Source of the DNA: Hyposmocoma kahamanoa
Taxonomy: Eukaryota; Arthropoda; Insecta; Lepidoptera; Cosmopterigidae
DNA length: 64,000 nt
Reading direction: 5' to 3'
NCBI RefSeq assembly: GCF_003589595.1
Contig: NW_020654748.1
Coordinates: forward strand, 3,868,874 to 3,932,873
In this document: in pieces, positions 1 to 12,000 of the stretch
Layout of the letters: each line of letters begins with the position of its first letter
Position numbering within the stretch: the first letter of the stretch is position 1
Notes under the pieces: generated by a model
Database searches by the model: none
Told to the model about the DNA's origin: nothing
Seen by the model: only the letters and a program-made list of their open reading frames with translations
Program-made: the position numbers and the translations under genes

Positions 1-1023
1 GAGACAACTGTCACAGTAAACTCGTGGTAGAGGCACAGAACCAAACTGCTTTTGGGAATTCATAAGATTTATATTTATTACCACTTTTAGAGATCGACAG
101 AATAAATGTCGTAAAGCGAAAGTTGTTTGTTCTAGTGACAGGAGTATCGTGTTAAGACGTCTTGGGTTGATAAAAAATAACCTTGTTTGAATGTGGACCT
201 TACAAAATGTTCAGTTTTGTTTTCGGTGCCATAATGTCTGCCTTCCCGGTCAAGTTGTAACGTGATGGACAAGAGCGGATCTTTTATACGTATAATGTTG
301 TAATGTAGGTATAAAACAATATATTTCTTTACTTATAATTGTTGTAACTTTATTTTTAAATAAAATGGAAGGACATAATTCGTGAATGGGTTTCATTTAA
401 GCCACTTTTAATCCAAATTTTTACCGACCGATTCCGAAATTCGTCAATGGATCGATTGTAAATTAATAAGTCACTATTTATTGATGAAAATGTTATTATT
501 AATCCTTAATCAGTCAGTCAGTTTCGATGAGTGCAGTCAGTTTATAATGACCAAGAACGCCAACGTTAAGGCAGCAGCAAGGTATATAATTTTGGAACCT
601 CTTCGATCGATGATAACTGTGTCTGTTTAGCCTACATGTTCGCAATGTCATCATCTCTGACGTTTTTGATGTACCTACCTATTTTTATATAATGTGTAAA
701 CCGGTAAAATGGCGTATGCATTCATTGTGAACGTGTTGGCTAACAGCGCCGACATGTTTGTCAACAAACAACAAATGTAGCGTTTTAATATAATAAAATA
801 CGACTACCAAAAAAATAGGAGTAATCAAGATAGACCTCACACTATACGTAACCGCAGGATGGGTTTTACTACACTAGTTAATGGGGAAAAAGAATGGGGA
901 AAAAGCTTGAGTCGGTCAGTGATAGTCGTGATAAAGCTTTAACTCCATGCAATAAGAGCGAAGAAGACGTTGTGTTTTTCACTTTGGCTTGGACCCAAGA
1001 ACAAAAGGTTATCGTTCTTCACG
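1..1023. other. non-coding left edge
   Basis: No coding feature is seen. Bases about 8-38 match in reverse the left arm of the foldback at 37203-37369, so the window opens in the end of such an element. The remainder is unique-looking AT-rich DNA without recognisable motifs. Confidence 0.4.
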
Positions 1024-1025
1024 GA

Positions 1026-1284
1026 CTTTTATTTTTTTTATGATACTAAATGACGGGACGAACAAGTTGTGAGCCTGGTGATAAGCGTCATGCCTGTCTA
1101 TAACAGTTGCGCAAAGAGCACCACCCGTCACCTTAATATATAAGTTGAAAAATCTCATGTGCCTATAATTTTACCAGTACCCTTACCCTTCAAATCCGGA
1201 AAGCCGTAATGCTCACATTACAGATTGGGGATAGAAATAGGTACTACCCTGGACAAACTATTTCACAAGGAGCTCTACTGTTAC
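1026..1284 (-). repeat. RepA copy
   Basis: This is a copy of the commonest ~300 bp family. Read on the strand given, the family starts GAGCTCCTTGTGAAAGAGTT, passes CTATTTCTGCCGCCAAGCAG, GGTAAGGGTGCTGGTGAAAT and GACGGGCGCAGTGGCAGTG, and ends CTTGTTCGTCCCGTCACTTG followed by an A-rich tail. The A-rich 3' end and shortened copies suggest retroposition, but no tRNA promoter boxes were recognised, so the class is open. This copy is internally shortened. Confidence 0.75.
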
Positions 1285-1752
1285 GTGAATTTTTACTGCT
1301 ATGTAAACGGCGAGAAGCCAAGAAAGCAAATGGACGAAAGGTGGAGAACAGATTACTCAAAAATAGTGTGGTAAGTTTTAATTTTGTTGTATATTATTTT
1401 CGTCGGAAGGAGAAAATCTTGACGGATGCCGCAGGTCTGGAGCAGATCGTACGGACTTCACTAGACTTCCAGTGACCAGTGACTAAAATCTCCTCCCTAT
1501 AAATTTGTCCTCTCTCTTTTTTGTTAAATATTTTACAATAAGTATTCCGTTCCTCTTTTGTTATTTGTAATGAGCAGCAGTGAGAAAGCAATTTTTTAAA
1601 GTGATATGCGTAGCTAATGGGTTAAATTGCTTATATGATGTTTTAAAAAAAGGCGTGTATTCGATTTCATTTTAGCACAAAATTTTTACTCTAATCATTC
1701 ATGCATTCGATCAGTAGGGTTGAACTTATGTAAGTAACTAATAATCCAGTAC

Positions 1753-2032
1753 AGACTGGTACAGAGTACTAAAAAACGTTCGTGGAATAATATCTATTTG
1801 CCAAGTTTTAATGGAATCGGTTACGAGAAAGTGCGTGAAACCGGATTCATCCCCTATTTTGACCCTTAGAGGTTAATGTTTTCTTTAAATTTAAATGGGA
1901 CCAATGACAATGGGACTGGGGTATCCCCTCTTATCAACAAAAAAAAAAAGAATCCTCAAAATCGGTTCACATACAAAAAAAATACAGTCGAATTGAGAAC
2001 CTCCTCCTATTTTTGAAGTCGATTAAAAACTA
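1753..2032 (-). repeat. RepB copy
   Basis: A member of a ~280 bp family recognised by GAGGAGGTTCTCAATTCGAC at one end, an internal GAACCGATTTTGATGATTCT-like stretch followed by an A/T-rich run, and AGTACTCTGTAC near the other end. It lies in the gap before mRpL20. Class is unknown; no terminal inverted repeats were found. Confidence 0.7.
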
Positions 2033-2249
2033 TACAACACTGTTTTTTTTATTACATTTTTCAAAGCACACAAAAACCATCACAGTATAACAAAAACTTT
2101 AACAAGATTTATTATAAGGATAAACTTAAGTTTATTCAATTATTATATACATTAATTAAACAGCCGTAATTTAAAATAGATTCGTAATCGTTTTTAAAGA
2201 AAATGTTAGCTCATTCATTTGAACTCACGACATGAGCATCTCTATTCCG

Positions 2250-2290
2250 ATGTCATTTGTTTGTCATCTGTCATGTCAATTTCAAATAAA
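2250..2290 (+). promoter_or_regulatory. candidate promoter motif cluster upstream of mRpL20
   Basis: Within about 35 bases there are four TGTCA-type pentamers (TGTCATTTG, TTGTCATC, TGTCATG, GTCAA), roughly 180-210 bases before the mRpL20 start codon. Repeated TGTCA/TGACA words in front of a housekeeping gene suggest a promoter-proximal element. No TATA box is evident. This is inference from composition and position only. Confidence 0.3.
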
Positions 2291-2459
2291 AGTGAATGGT
2301 GGACTTTTTTAATTTTACAATACGTTTTGTAAATCTTGATTCAAATAATACTTAAAGTGAGTTAAAAACGACAATTTCTTTCGTCTGTATTTATTAACGA
2401 TTTTGAGTTTTCCAAGTAAAACATCTGAAATAACCTAACCTTTTCAGGTCTCACTCGCA

Positions 2460-2936
2460 ATGGTGTTTTTATCAATGATAAATTATGTTCGATCGAAAGG
2501 ACCGGACGAGTTTTGGCGCAAAAGGAAGATCTTTCGACTAGCTGCTCATTACGTGGGTCGCAGACGCAATTGTTATTCCGTAGCCGTGCGTAACGTCCAC
2601 CGTGCATTAGTTTACGCAACAAAAGCAAGAAAGCTGAAGAAACAAGATATGATAGACTTATGGAATACAAGGATCACAGCAGCTTGTGAACAACATAACG
2701 TAACAGCCTTTACATTCAAACAAGGCTTGGATCGTGCTAATATTATGTTAGATCGGAAATCATTATCAGACCTTGCCGCTTGGGAGCCACGTACTTTCGA
2801 GTGTTTAGCAGCAGTTGCCAAAAAGAAGGTTGAACTGGACGGTTTTATAGACGGAACAGATTCTAAAAGCCCCACTGGAGTCAACCTCAACTTAAAAGAT
2901 GTCATGCTTGATGCGTGGTTGAAGGAAAAGAAATAA
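2460..2936 (+). CDS. mRpL20: mitochondrial large-subunit ribosomal protein L20 (bL20m)
   Basis: A single-exon 158-residue protein of the bacterial L20 family, which binds 23S-type rRNA and is needed for large-subunit assembly; here it would act in the mitochondrial matrix. The sequence opens MVFLS, like the MVFL start of animal MRPL20. Residues about 33-76 hold the basic L20 core: a GRRRNCY motif, then a helix-rich stretch with LVYATKARKLKKQDM and WNTRITAA, followed by LDRKSLSDLAAWEP. Length is close to that of other animal homologues (about 150). The first ATG is chosen because it has a purine at -3 and G at +4 and restores the conserved N-terminus. The C-terminal 30 residues (after about 128) are less conserved. 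The gene is convergent with the PET117 homologue at 3018-3512. Recognition is by eye, but the family call is strong. Confidence 0.95.
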   Translation: MVFLSMINYVRSKGPDEFWRKRKIFRLAAHYVGRRRNCYSVAVRNVHRALVYATKARKLKKQDMIDLWNTRITAACEQHNVTAFTFKQGLDRANIMLDRKSLSDLAAWEPRTFECLAAVAKKKVELDGFIDGTDSKSPTGVNLNLKDVMLDAWLKEKK

Positions 2937-2950
2937 ATCTCCTTGTAGCC

Positions 2951-2956
2951 TTTATT
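2951..2956 (-). promoter_or_regulatory. polyadenylation signal of the PET117 homologue
   Basis: TTTATT on the + strand reads AATAAA on the - strand, 62-67 bases after the PET117 stop codon. It sits inside the mRpL20 3' UTR, so the two transcripts probably overlap at their 3' ends. Confidence 0.5.
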
Positions 2957-2976
2957 TACTTTTTAGTTTAGTCGTT

Positions 2977-2986
2977 AATAAATAAA
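2977..2986 (+). promoter_or_regulatory. polyadenylation signals of mRpL20
   Basis: Two overlapping AATAAA hexamers (2977-2982 and 2981-2986) lie 41-50 bases after the mRpL20 stop codon, the expected distance for a short 3' UTR. They fall only about 32 bases before the stop codon of the opposing PET117 gene. Confidence 0.6.
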
Positions 2987-3017
2987 TCTTATCCTAAGTA
3001 TATGTAAACATTTTCAT

Positions 3018-3512
3018 TTATGAATTTTTCATTTCTCTTTTTAATTTATTGGTCAATTCTTTCTGCTTCTCTAACATATACAAGTTTTCTATTTTTCTTC
3101 TTTGTTGTCGTTCAACATCTTTGATTACACCTTCATGCATTCTGTCCCTGAAACAAGCAGAACTGAAATTAGGTACCAAATCCCTGCAAATGTTAAGTAA
3201 CTTAGAGAGGGATTCATAAAATTAATAAATGACTGTGATAAAGATTCACAAGACTTATTTTAGTGTTATTGCATATTATAAGCTCTTCAACATTCAGCTA
3301 CAGTTAGGTATTAATGCTATTTATTTGTTATTAATTATTTTTATACGTAAAGGACCCTTTTAGTAGACTGGTGGTGTGTATTCACGAGTAGCTAGTGAAA
3401 AAACAAGCTTTGTTTACCTGTCAATCTTCTGTTTCAAATGCACGTAACTTACTATACCGCATGAAACGCAACATGATAATGCTAACACAAGTTTTGAAGT
3501 TGTAGATGCCAT
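3018..3512 (-). CDS. Pet117: PET117-like cytochrome c oxidase assembly protein (two exons)
   Basis: Two coding exons on the - strand, 3512-3418 and 3147-3018, separated by a 270-bp GT-AG intron (donor AG|GTAAAC, acceptor TTTCAG|GG), encode 74 residues plus TAA. The product starts MASTTSKLVLALSC, a short hydrophobic membrane or import segment, and continues to VSYVHLKQKIDRDRMHEGV and IKDVERQQRRKIENLY, ending in a charged coiled coil. This matches the PET117 pattern: a hydrophobic N-terminus, then GVHVKQ-like, then an EGVIRDIERQ-like block. PET117 is a small inner-membrane-associated mitochondrial protein that works with COX15 in haem a supply to complex IV. Usual animal length is about 80 residues. 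The alternative frame through exon 1 (MDHTLDY..., ending FETED) stops before the splice site and is a shadow. A hAT-like element lies 139 bases upstream of the start codon. Confidence 0.9.
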
Positions 3513-3650
3513 GTAAAATTGTTTCGTTGTGGTTCAATAATGCACAAAAATACTTGTCTAAGACTTCATTAAATTTAACCTCAAAGGAATAATCAAGTGT
3601 ATGATCCACAGAACCACAGACTAAGGAGCACAGAACACTATACTCACAAG

Positions 3651-4515
3651 TAGAGATGGGAAAAACTGCTTATTTGTTTAAACGTTATACTTATTTAAAA
3701 AGTGTGCTTTTTAAACACTTTTTCACTTAAATGCTTTTTAGTTTAAAGCTAACAAAATTAACGTTTAAGCGCATTGACTATTATGTTAAAAAAAGCTTGC
3801 ATCGTTGTTGTGTTGATAGCGAAATGCGAGAGTAGAGTCTTAAGATAAGTAAGTTTTTTTGTAAAAAGCGAGTTATATTTTTAACATAACATTACTATAT
3901 TAATGTTTTGTTCATTGGCGTTTAAAAACATAAGTTGTTTAACTTTTGTAGTTGTTAACTGTTGAAATGGAAAAAAACTGCTTATTTTATAACGTTAAAG
4001 CGTACGTTTGAAAAGCGTGCTTGCAAAAGCGCTTTTCGCTTAAACCACAAATTAGAAAGATATAGTTAAACGCTTAAAAAGTCGTTTAAAAAGAGTGCTT
4101 GTAAAAGCGCTTTCACTAAGGGTCGTTGGAAATCATACTCAAGTCCTTGCCATTAAGGTCGTATTTCGAGTGCTTGAAATCATACTCAGATCCTGACTTG
4201 AGTATTGAGTAGAGTTCTGGAATGCGACCCTTAAACGTTTTTTAGTTTGACGCTTAAAAAGTCGTTTAGAAAAACGTTTAAGCGCATAGACTTTATGTTT
4301 AAAGAAAGCTTGCAACGTTATGTTGAATTAATTTGCTTAGGAAACATAGATGGCGCTACTTGAAACTTAGGCACGTTGTAAAAAATTAAAAAATATTGAG
4401 TATCTATAGAACTGGCCAGTGACCAACGCTTACGCTTGAAATGAAAAGCGTGCTTATGCGCTTATTTTAAAAAGCAGACTTTTTAAAGTGTTTTTACTTT
4501 AAACGCCCACCTCTA
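3651..4515. mobile_element. hAT-like non-autonomous DNA transposon upstream of PET117
   Basis: An 865-bp element flanked by perfect 8-bp direct repeats CTCACAAG (3643-3650 and 4516-4523). Its ends are TAGAGATGGG and, inverted, TAGAGGTGGG, close to the hAT-type CAGAGGTGGG terminus. The interior is rich in degenerate repeats such as AAAACTGCTTATTT, AAGCGTGCTT and CGTTTAAGCGCAT, typical of hAT subterminal regions, and has no transposase ORF. An 8-bp target duplication plus this terminus supports hAT. It starts 139 bp upstream of the PET117 ATG and contains a second, nested foldback at 4117-4232. Confidence 0.75.
4115..4233. mobile_element. nested TA-flanked foldback element
   Basis: A short element starting TAAGGGTCG and ending CGACCCTTA sits inside the hAT-like element. 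Its interior shares CTCAAGTCCTTGCCATTA and TTGAGTAGAGTTCTGGAAT with the longer copy at 19853-20031. TA at both borders is compatible with a Tc1/mariner-type duplication, but the class is inferred from two copies only. Confidence 0.6.
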
Positions 4516-4523
4516 CTCACAAG

Positions 4524-6055
4524 GAGAGATATGTGAATATTCGTAGAGTGAATGAAAAGTGGTGGAGTGAATGAGAATTTTGAGTGACATTAGAAAAAAT
4601 TATCGTTCACAATATTTGGATACACGCAGATGTCAAATCAAGACTGTAATACCAATAGCAGCATTTTGAGAAATGCTGCATAAAGGATTTCTCGGTTTTA
4701 TGTAATAATTTGAGGTAATAAAATAACATAAAAAATACATGTAACATATTCTTTAAATCAGGTATTAAAGAATAATAATTGTACTTTGTAAAATAAGCTA
4801 CACTATACAAAAAAGAATAAATTTATTTCCCCGTGACAACCGCTCTGTATAGCGTTTGTAATGGAATTACAATCTTACATTCTTTTGATTTGGACACGAT
4901 AGAGCATAATCGTAACAAACAATGAATATTTTATATAGAATAGAGAGGTATTGTGTTGAGACTGCTGCATATATTCCGGTTGGACCAAATTTTTCGATCA
5001 CTGGATTTTAAGAATTAGGCTTTTTTAGACTCTCAATGTAGGTTCCACGTGCAAAATAAGCGTATAATTTTTGGGGATTAAATATTAAAGCCAAACAATT
5101 TTTCAGAAGTTTTATTCGGCAAGTTCAAAATCACTTTAATAAATAAAAAAATAGTCAAAAGTTCATACAAATAAGGAGAAAATGTACAACGTCGGCTTTA
5201 AGTTTACAAATCTTAGGTAATGTTTTTGTCAAATTCAATGTAACGAAAGGGTTTCATGTAAAAATTTGAGGAATACAAAGAAAGATTCTATACAATACAA
5301 TAAAATCGAGGAAACTGTTTTTTTTTAAAACAAAAACCTTCACATTTATTTTCTATGCATTTTATAAAAATTATAAAGTAAAAATGAGTATTCTTCGTCT
5401 ATATCATCCCTACTTTAAAAGTAGGTGTCAATGCCGAGTCTTATTCTAGACTATTATTTAACAATAGTACAATTTATAATTTATAAAAAAAACACATCAC
5501 CCTGTTCACTAACTCACGACTCAAACATTCATTCCAACTTATTTGCAATAGCGTCCCTCACTAGTCTTTTAAAGCTTAAAAAGGCTGGATGTGGCCAGCC
5601 ACAAAGAGGCTTCCAATGCCAGTCCTATAGATCCTATTTATTACTTTTTGTTTTATTGCAGTGGACAATAGTACTAAAGGTCACTACAATCTCTTAAGAC
5701 CTCTCCTCTTCCTCCTCCTCCTTCCGTCCTTCTGCCTCTAGTGATCACCACACATCTCTGGATTTCGATTGAAATTGTGCAACTAGCATCCACAATCTAA
5801 GAAGTAGTTATTATTTAGTATTCTGTGACGTAACGTAGATATTTTCTTGTACTGTAAACATTACGTTTGCCTGTTTAATGTCTTTCAAAGTTCCTTGGGA
5901 GTTTCTTAATTGCCCTTGTAACGAATTAGTTGTTTAAAAGCAATTTTCAATCCCTGAGACTGTCTTGTCCGTCCAAACTCTACCACCAGCCATTATCTTT
6001 CTTTTTAACTTCATTATCATTGATTCAAATTTAGCCTGCGTCGATTATGGCACAG
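4524..6055. other. intergenic stretch and probable lipase 3' UTR
   Basis: No coding region is seen. The part nearest 6056 should hold the lipase 3' UTR on the - strand, including a purine-rich run (pyrimidines on + at 5699-5742) and AATAAA words at 5637-5642 and 5345-5350. Which poly(A) site is used cannot be told. The rest is AT-rich. Confidence 0.4.
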
Positions 6056-9000
6056 CTACCTGCTGCAATTGTCATAGAAACTGGCAGACCCCCTGTTCGG
6101 GATCTCAGCAAACTCGCGCTTTGGTGTGCATAGTTTACTGCTGAAATCTACGTTGCGCTTCCTGGAACAAAATATTAATTACTATTAAAAATAGGGAGAA
6201 TGCACGTTCCAATATTACTTTTTTCTTAAGTCCGTCTTCCGGAGTTATTCGGGTTTTGCGGAAGTTAGCGAATATTTAACATTATACAACTTTTCTATAC
6301 AATACTAAAGTACACACGCCAGCACATCAAGCTACACATTGACGTATGCACCGTTGTTCCGTTGCACTGGAGGCGATTTTCGAACCAAAATTTGTAGTTT
6401 GGTGTGCCGTTGTCCGTACAATATCATGTCATCAACAATTATATTATAATAAAGAGTGTTCAAAATTACATATGAAATTTCATGGAATCTACTTTAAATT
6501 CTCGAAACATTTTTCTAACTTTTTGTGGCAATTGTTCGACAAGCTGATTGTGATTTTTATTACCAAGGGTTCGTTAGAGAAAGTTGTACAGTATTATGGG
6601 TGAAGACACTACATGAAATACCAAACGTATTGTTTATGAAACCGTTCATATTATTTATAAAAAGTTCATATTATTGGTCCACTCTCCACTTGGCTCCACT
6701 TGAATGGAGCTCTCTAAAAAAAGGATTTGACATACACTTGCAGTAAAGATATATGTTGCTACAAAATTCCTGAATTGATTTCTTAGTAGTTCGATACATA
6801 AATTAAATATTGTAAAAAAAGTCTAAATAATTTACGATAGCCTTACCCCCTGCTAGGCAGGTCCATCTGGTCGACGAGCACCGACTTGACATATAGTCGG
6901 TCGTTGCACCACAGGATGCATAGAGATCGCGGTTCTAGTACATTCATATCGTACTCCCACGATAGCTCCACCTGAAATACGTTTCCATACTGTACATCCA
7001 TCATCACCGCATTAAACTATGCACATCCAAATTTAAATATAGAATCTTTTTTAATAAGAAAGATTTTTCTTGGCTTGTCGTGATCAGCTTTTCAGCCACT
7101 ACAGCAACATGAAAAGAAAATGTTGAAACGGATTTTTGTAAGAAAGGGTATCAGGCGAGGAAATATGACATATATATTACATACTAATACTTAAATATAG
7201 AAGAAATTTTATAAAATTCAACATTTAATTTTATTTGTCTTACATTATTACTTTAAATAAATCTAAATGGATAAGTGTTTATCTTCGTTGGTGTGTGTCT
7301 TTGATAGGACGGAGTGAAGGTTCAATCTGATGCTGCCTATTTCCTTATTGAGTCATAAATGGTTTGGTCAAAAAAGGTTTACCTTCCTAACTTTGCCGCC
7401 CAAGTCCATTGGATGTGTCACGACGATAGTATACGTAGTTCCATGTTCTAATCTGTAATTATTAAAAGAGAGTTTACGAAAGGTTGGAATACCTTACTTT
7501 TATAACAGGGACTGAAAGAGGTAAACTTAATGCCTGCTGATAAGATAGATTTCCATTGCCGCTAATAGAAATACACATTGTAAATTAACATCATCGACCC
7601 ATTTATACGTCCGACTATAGGACACGCGTCTTCTCTCAGGCGAGGGTTTAGGCTATACACTGGCCCAATGCGGGTTGGGGATTTGACACACACCTTCTTC
7701 GATGTATAGGTTTAATCACCATGTCCCTTCACCGAAAAGCTCCTAATTCGCACATAAATTCCGCAAAACTCATAGGTGCTGGCCCAGATTCGAATCCAAA
7801 GCCTCTGCTTGAGAGGTGGTAGGTCAAACCATTAGGCTACCACGGCTTTTGTATATTATATAGTAAGTATATATATGCAAACATTTATATAGTTACAAAA
7901 AAGTGGAAAAACAATATTTGTATGCCTGTTCCAGTAACATATGAGGACTATTTATGCGTGTCACGTTTTGTAAGCATATTTTAGGCAAATAAATATTATT
8001 CATTCATTCATTCATTCTGTCAGTAAGTAATATTGCACGAGCTAAAACGCCCTCAAAGTCTATCACTCTTTCGATCGGTGTATTTATTATAAATAAATGT
8101 AATGTGTAAATTTCACCCATATTGTTTAACACACGTAGGTACTTTAAATACTTACTTTACATAATTGCTTGGAGTGAGATCCATTCCTCTTATAACTCCT
8201 CGGTCTGACAGTAGAGTCACTTTCAGGAAGCCCTGGCGAAAAATTATTATTATTAAATATGCACTGGAAATTTTGCAATATAATAGGGTGTTAGTTTTAT
8301 TGTTTCACTCATTAAATAGTAAAAGTTTGATTTGTTATAATTTCGCAGTTATAAGCTTACGGAAGTTGCGTCGCTTTTCCAATACAAATGTACCTTTACC
8401 TAATGGAGAATCCCGATCTACTGGCTGATTTTACCACCATATTGTATTACCGAATTAATTTTTTTTTCGCAATTCTGGTGGGAGTACCCATAGCAAAATT
8501 TGATTGTATTAAGGGGTGAAATCATACCCTTTCTGCTACGTAATTAAGTTAACAATTTGTATAATTATAAGTAAAGGAAAATAAAAAATAATTATGCCAT
8601 TATATCATTCATTCATTCATTCAATCATTATATAAGCTTATATAAGTTTTAAAAGTTTTTTACCTGCACCCACGATTCAGCTCCTTTCGGGTTAGCTAAT
8701 TGAATAGCAATTTTGTAATGTCGTTCTGAAAATTCATTCAAAATTATTAGCGATCTTACGAGACGGTTAAAACAATAAGTCAAGCGAAGAACTTACAAGC
8801 GCCGTAAATGTTGACGTAGACTGTACGAGGGCTCTGGTAATAGCTATTACATGATATTATGCACAGTATAATGGGTTAAGTAATATCTAACTACAGGGAA
8901 TTGTAACAGTTATTCAACTTAATAATTCGACCCCTCCTACGTAATCTATCGCAAGCCACAAATATAGACACACCTTTTCATAAATCACTTTATTTTTAAA

Positions 9001-12000
9001 TTGGTCTATTATACTTAGCAATAAAATTATAAAGTGTTAAAAATAATTACTATATTTTATATCAAATTCAAATGCAACACCTCAGGAGCCGAAGGTATTA
9101 TGGTCATTTTTGACCTACAGATACATCAAAACGTTCTCCTATAAAGTTATACGTTTGGCCTTACAATTCTTTAGATAGGAGGGATCGAATTGTATATTAG
9201 TTACGGACAAAGTTAAAAATACTAGTTTTATTCAAATAAGCGAGGATTAATGAAGTTATACTTAAGCATATCCATAGATAAGAATCCTTTGCATTGTTAA
9301 TAAAGTCTGTCAAAACGCTATAGATAACGTTAGTGGTGTTTAAAATAGCGCACGTGACACCAAATACTGCCGTGACTCAAAAATTGAGAAATGAAATCAA
9401 TATAGTTTATTTGCAAGCCAACACGTTATTAACGATGGCAAAAGTGCATAATACTTGACCACATAAGTATAAGTTTGTGTCACATAAGTATAAGTGCCAT
9501 TTCTGACATGCAAATTTTTTTACAATATTGTAGCATAGAAGTCGTTATAATAAACACTTAAATATTATTTTGTCATCTCTATTATAAATTTAATTTACAA
9601 TATTTAATGTATTCTGATCATAATATAATAATTTAAATAAATTTGAAAATGAGAAATTAATGTTAAATGTAAAAACAATTTTTTAATAGTACTTTATACA
9701 ATTATAATTTTTAAATTCCATTTGAGGCATTTGTTTTACTTATTCGGTCAGGTATTAAATTAAAATGGTCGATAATGAGAAGAAAAAAGGCCGAAGGTTT
9801 TATTTGGGGCATTATAGTCAATTATAATTTTGCGTTTATAAGCGAGAATGTTATAATTATATTGGTTTCATCCAGTATTTTTTGCTTTCTCAATTCCACA
9901 ATTTTGAGTTACGACAGTTATTTGGTTTCGTGTGCGATGGGAAGTGGAAAGAAATGTATTTAAATTAAATATTTAGTTTAAAACTTTATAGAATTTTAAC
10001 AGATAGCTCATTTAGCTGTTACATAGACATGGATCCGAGAGTCTCAGAAGAGAAATATAATACACAAACAAATATGTATAGTAAATAAGTAGGTATTAGT
10101 AAATAAAAAGGTATTTATGTAGGTAGTATGTAAATAAGTAGGTATTAGTAAATAGGTATATACATACGGCAAAATGGAGCTTCTTTGGCGGTCATAAGAA
10201 AGTATTTGGCACCAATATTTTCTTGTTCTTCCGACGGATACACTTCGTTCTCAGAATTGTTGTTTTTGTTTGTAATAAGGCCTGGTGAACTGTCTGCGTG
10301 GAATCTGTGGAGATTAATCAGAAATTATTAAATGATATTACTATTAATATTGATTGAAATCGTATCAATGCATTTAAATAGTTAAATGAACCGTTACGAT
10401 CCATTTATATTAGGGGTATCCATAAAGATTTCCCCCCGTCAAAAAAAAAGAAAAAAAAAAGGATCCATTTATATTGTGGTGGAATGGAATGGAAGTGAAT
10501 TTTTGTAACGGTATTGTACATAGCATAATGAACTTTATGGTCAATTGTGTAACGTACAAACTAACGAGACAAAATCTTTTTTTTATAATATCAAGTGACG
10601 GGACGAACAAGTCGTGCGCCTGATGGAAAGCTACACGCCTGTCCATAACAGTTGCAGTGCCACTGCACCCGTCACACTGAGACATAAGTTGACAAGTCCT
10701 ATGTGCCTGTAATTTCATCAGCACCCTTACTCTTCAAAGCCGGAACGCTGTAATACTCACATTACTGCTTGGCGGCAGAAATAAGTAATTCCGAGGAAGA
10801 ATTTGGCTCGTATCTAGTTTATACGTTACACAATTGACCATAAAGTTCATTATATCGTTACAATAATTCGCTTCCATTCCGTTCCGCCGCAATATAAATT
10901 CAGCCCTAGATTGAAGTTAGTCAAAATTATCCAAATAGCGTAGTAATTTCTAAAAGAAACGTGTTATTAAATGAAATTTATTATTAATATGTTTGTGTGC
11001 CTATACTCGTAATATTTGATCGGGCACAGTGTAACTGTATTTTGTTACTGTAAACTTCTTTGTAGTGAAGATTTTAAGAGGTGGTTTCCATTTTTTGACA
11101 ATCGTTATGTACTATCTGTTTTTTTCATAAGTAAATGATTTATGAGTTCGGAATCTTTCCAACTGGTAAGCTACTGGAGAAGTATAACTGTTGGATTTTT
11201 TTCTGTTTCTTTTTTTATGATACAAGTGACGGGATGAACAAGTCCGTAGCAGTTGCAGTGTCACTTACAGTTTTAAATCACAAAGATTTGAGGGGACATT
11301 GACACTGCGCCCATCACCCTAAGACATAAGTTGACAAGTACCATGTGCCTGTAATTTCATCAGCACCCTTACCCTTCAAAACCGGAACACATTAATGCTT
11401 AGTGGCAGAAATAGCTATATGTTGTGTAGCTTGAGATAAAAAACGGTAAATAAAGGAAAATAATAAGTAAAAATACATATATAAATAAATAAGTATTCGA
11501 ACCTTTGGTATAAAAAAGCCACATGTGATCATACGCCAAAAGTGCTTGTAAAAGTGGACGTAGTTAAACAAAAAGGAACCAATGCACATCCAGTCACTTT
11601 CGAGATATGGCAGTTTGAAGTTAAAAATGTTTCCCACTCATGTTTTATTTTCAAGACTTAAAATGTAATGTAACTCCAGATATATTTATTTATGTTCATA
11701 TGTTGGATTTTTTTTGCTGATCTAAGGGGTTAGGCTTTAGGAACAGTTTGGTAATTTTGTGGATTGGATCCTTTTTGCTTAACTACGTCCAATTCATAAA
11801 AATAATACAAATTACACGAAACAAGTTACATAACTGTAAATTTTTATGACTCTCATATTTAAGCATAAAAAGTTATCGAGTAATTTAGTTCACATAATCT
11901 TTAAACCTCTCTCCTGGAAAGTTATCATTTTGCAGATGTGACCTTATTACACCAAGGGTACGGTATTTATGTTTGTAATTACCCCATGACAGCACACCCG

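Noticed and set aside
2362..2905. Two open frames antisense to mRpL20 (102 and 97 codons)
   Set aside because: They lie opposite a clearly conserved CDS and their translations show no family features.
7995..8020. (ATTC)n runs here and at 8605-8630 and 42328-42350 as a meaningful repeat array
   Set aside because: Short simple-sequence runs; similar copies at unrelated sites, with no CRISPR-like spacer structure.
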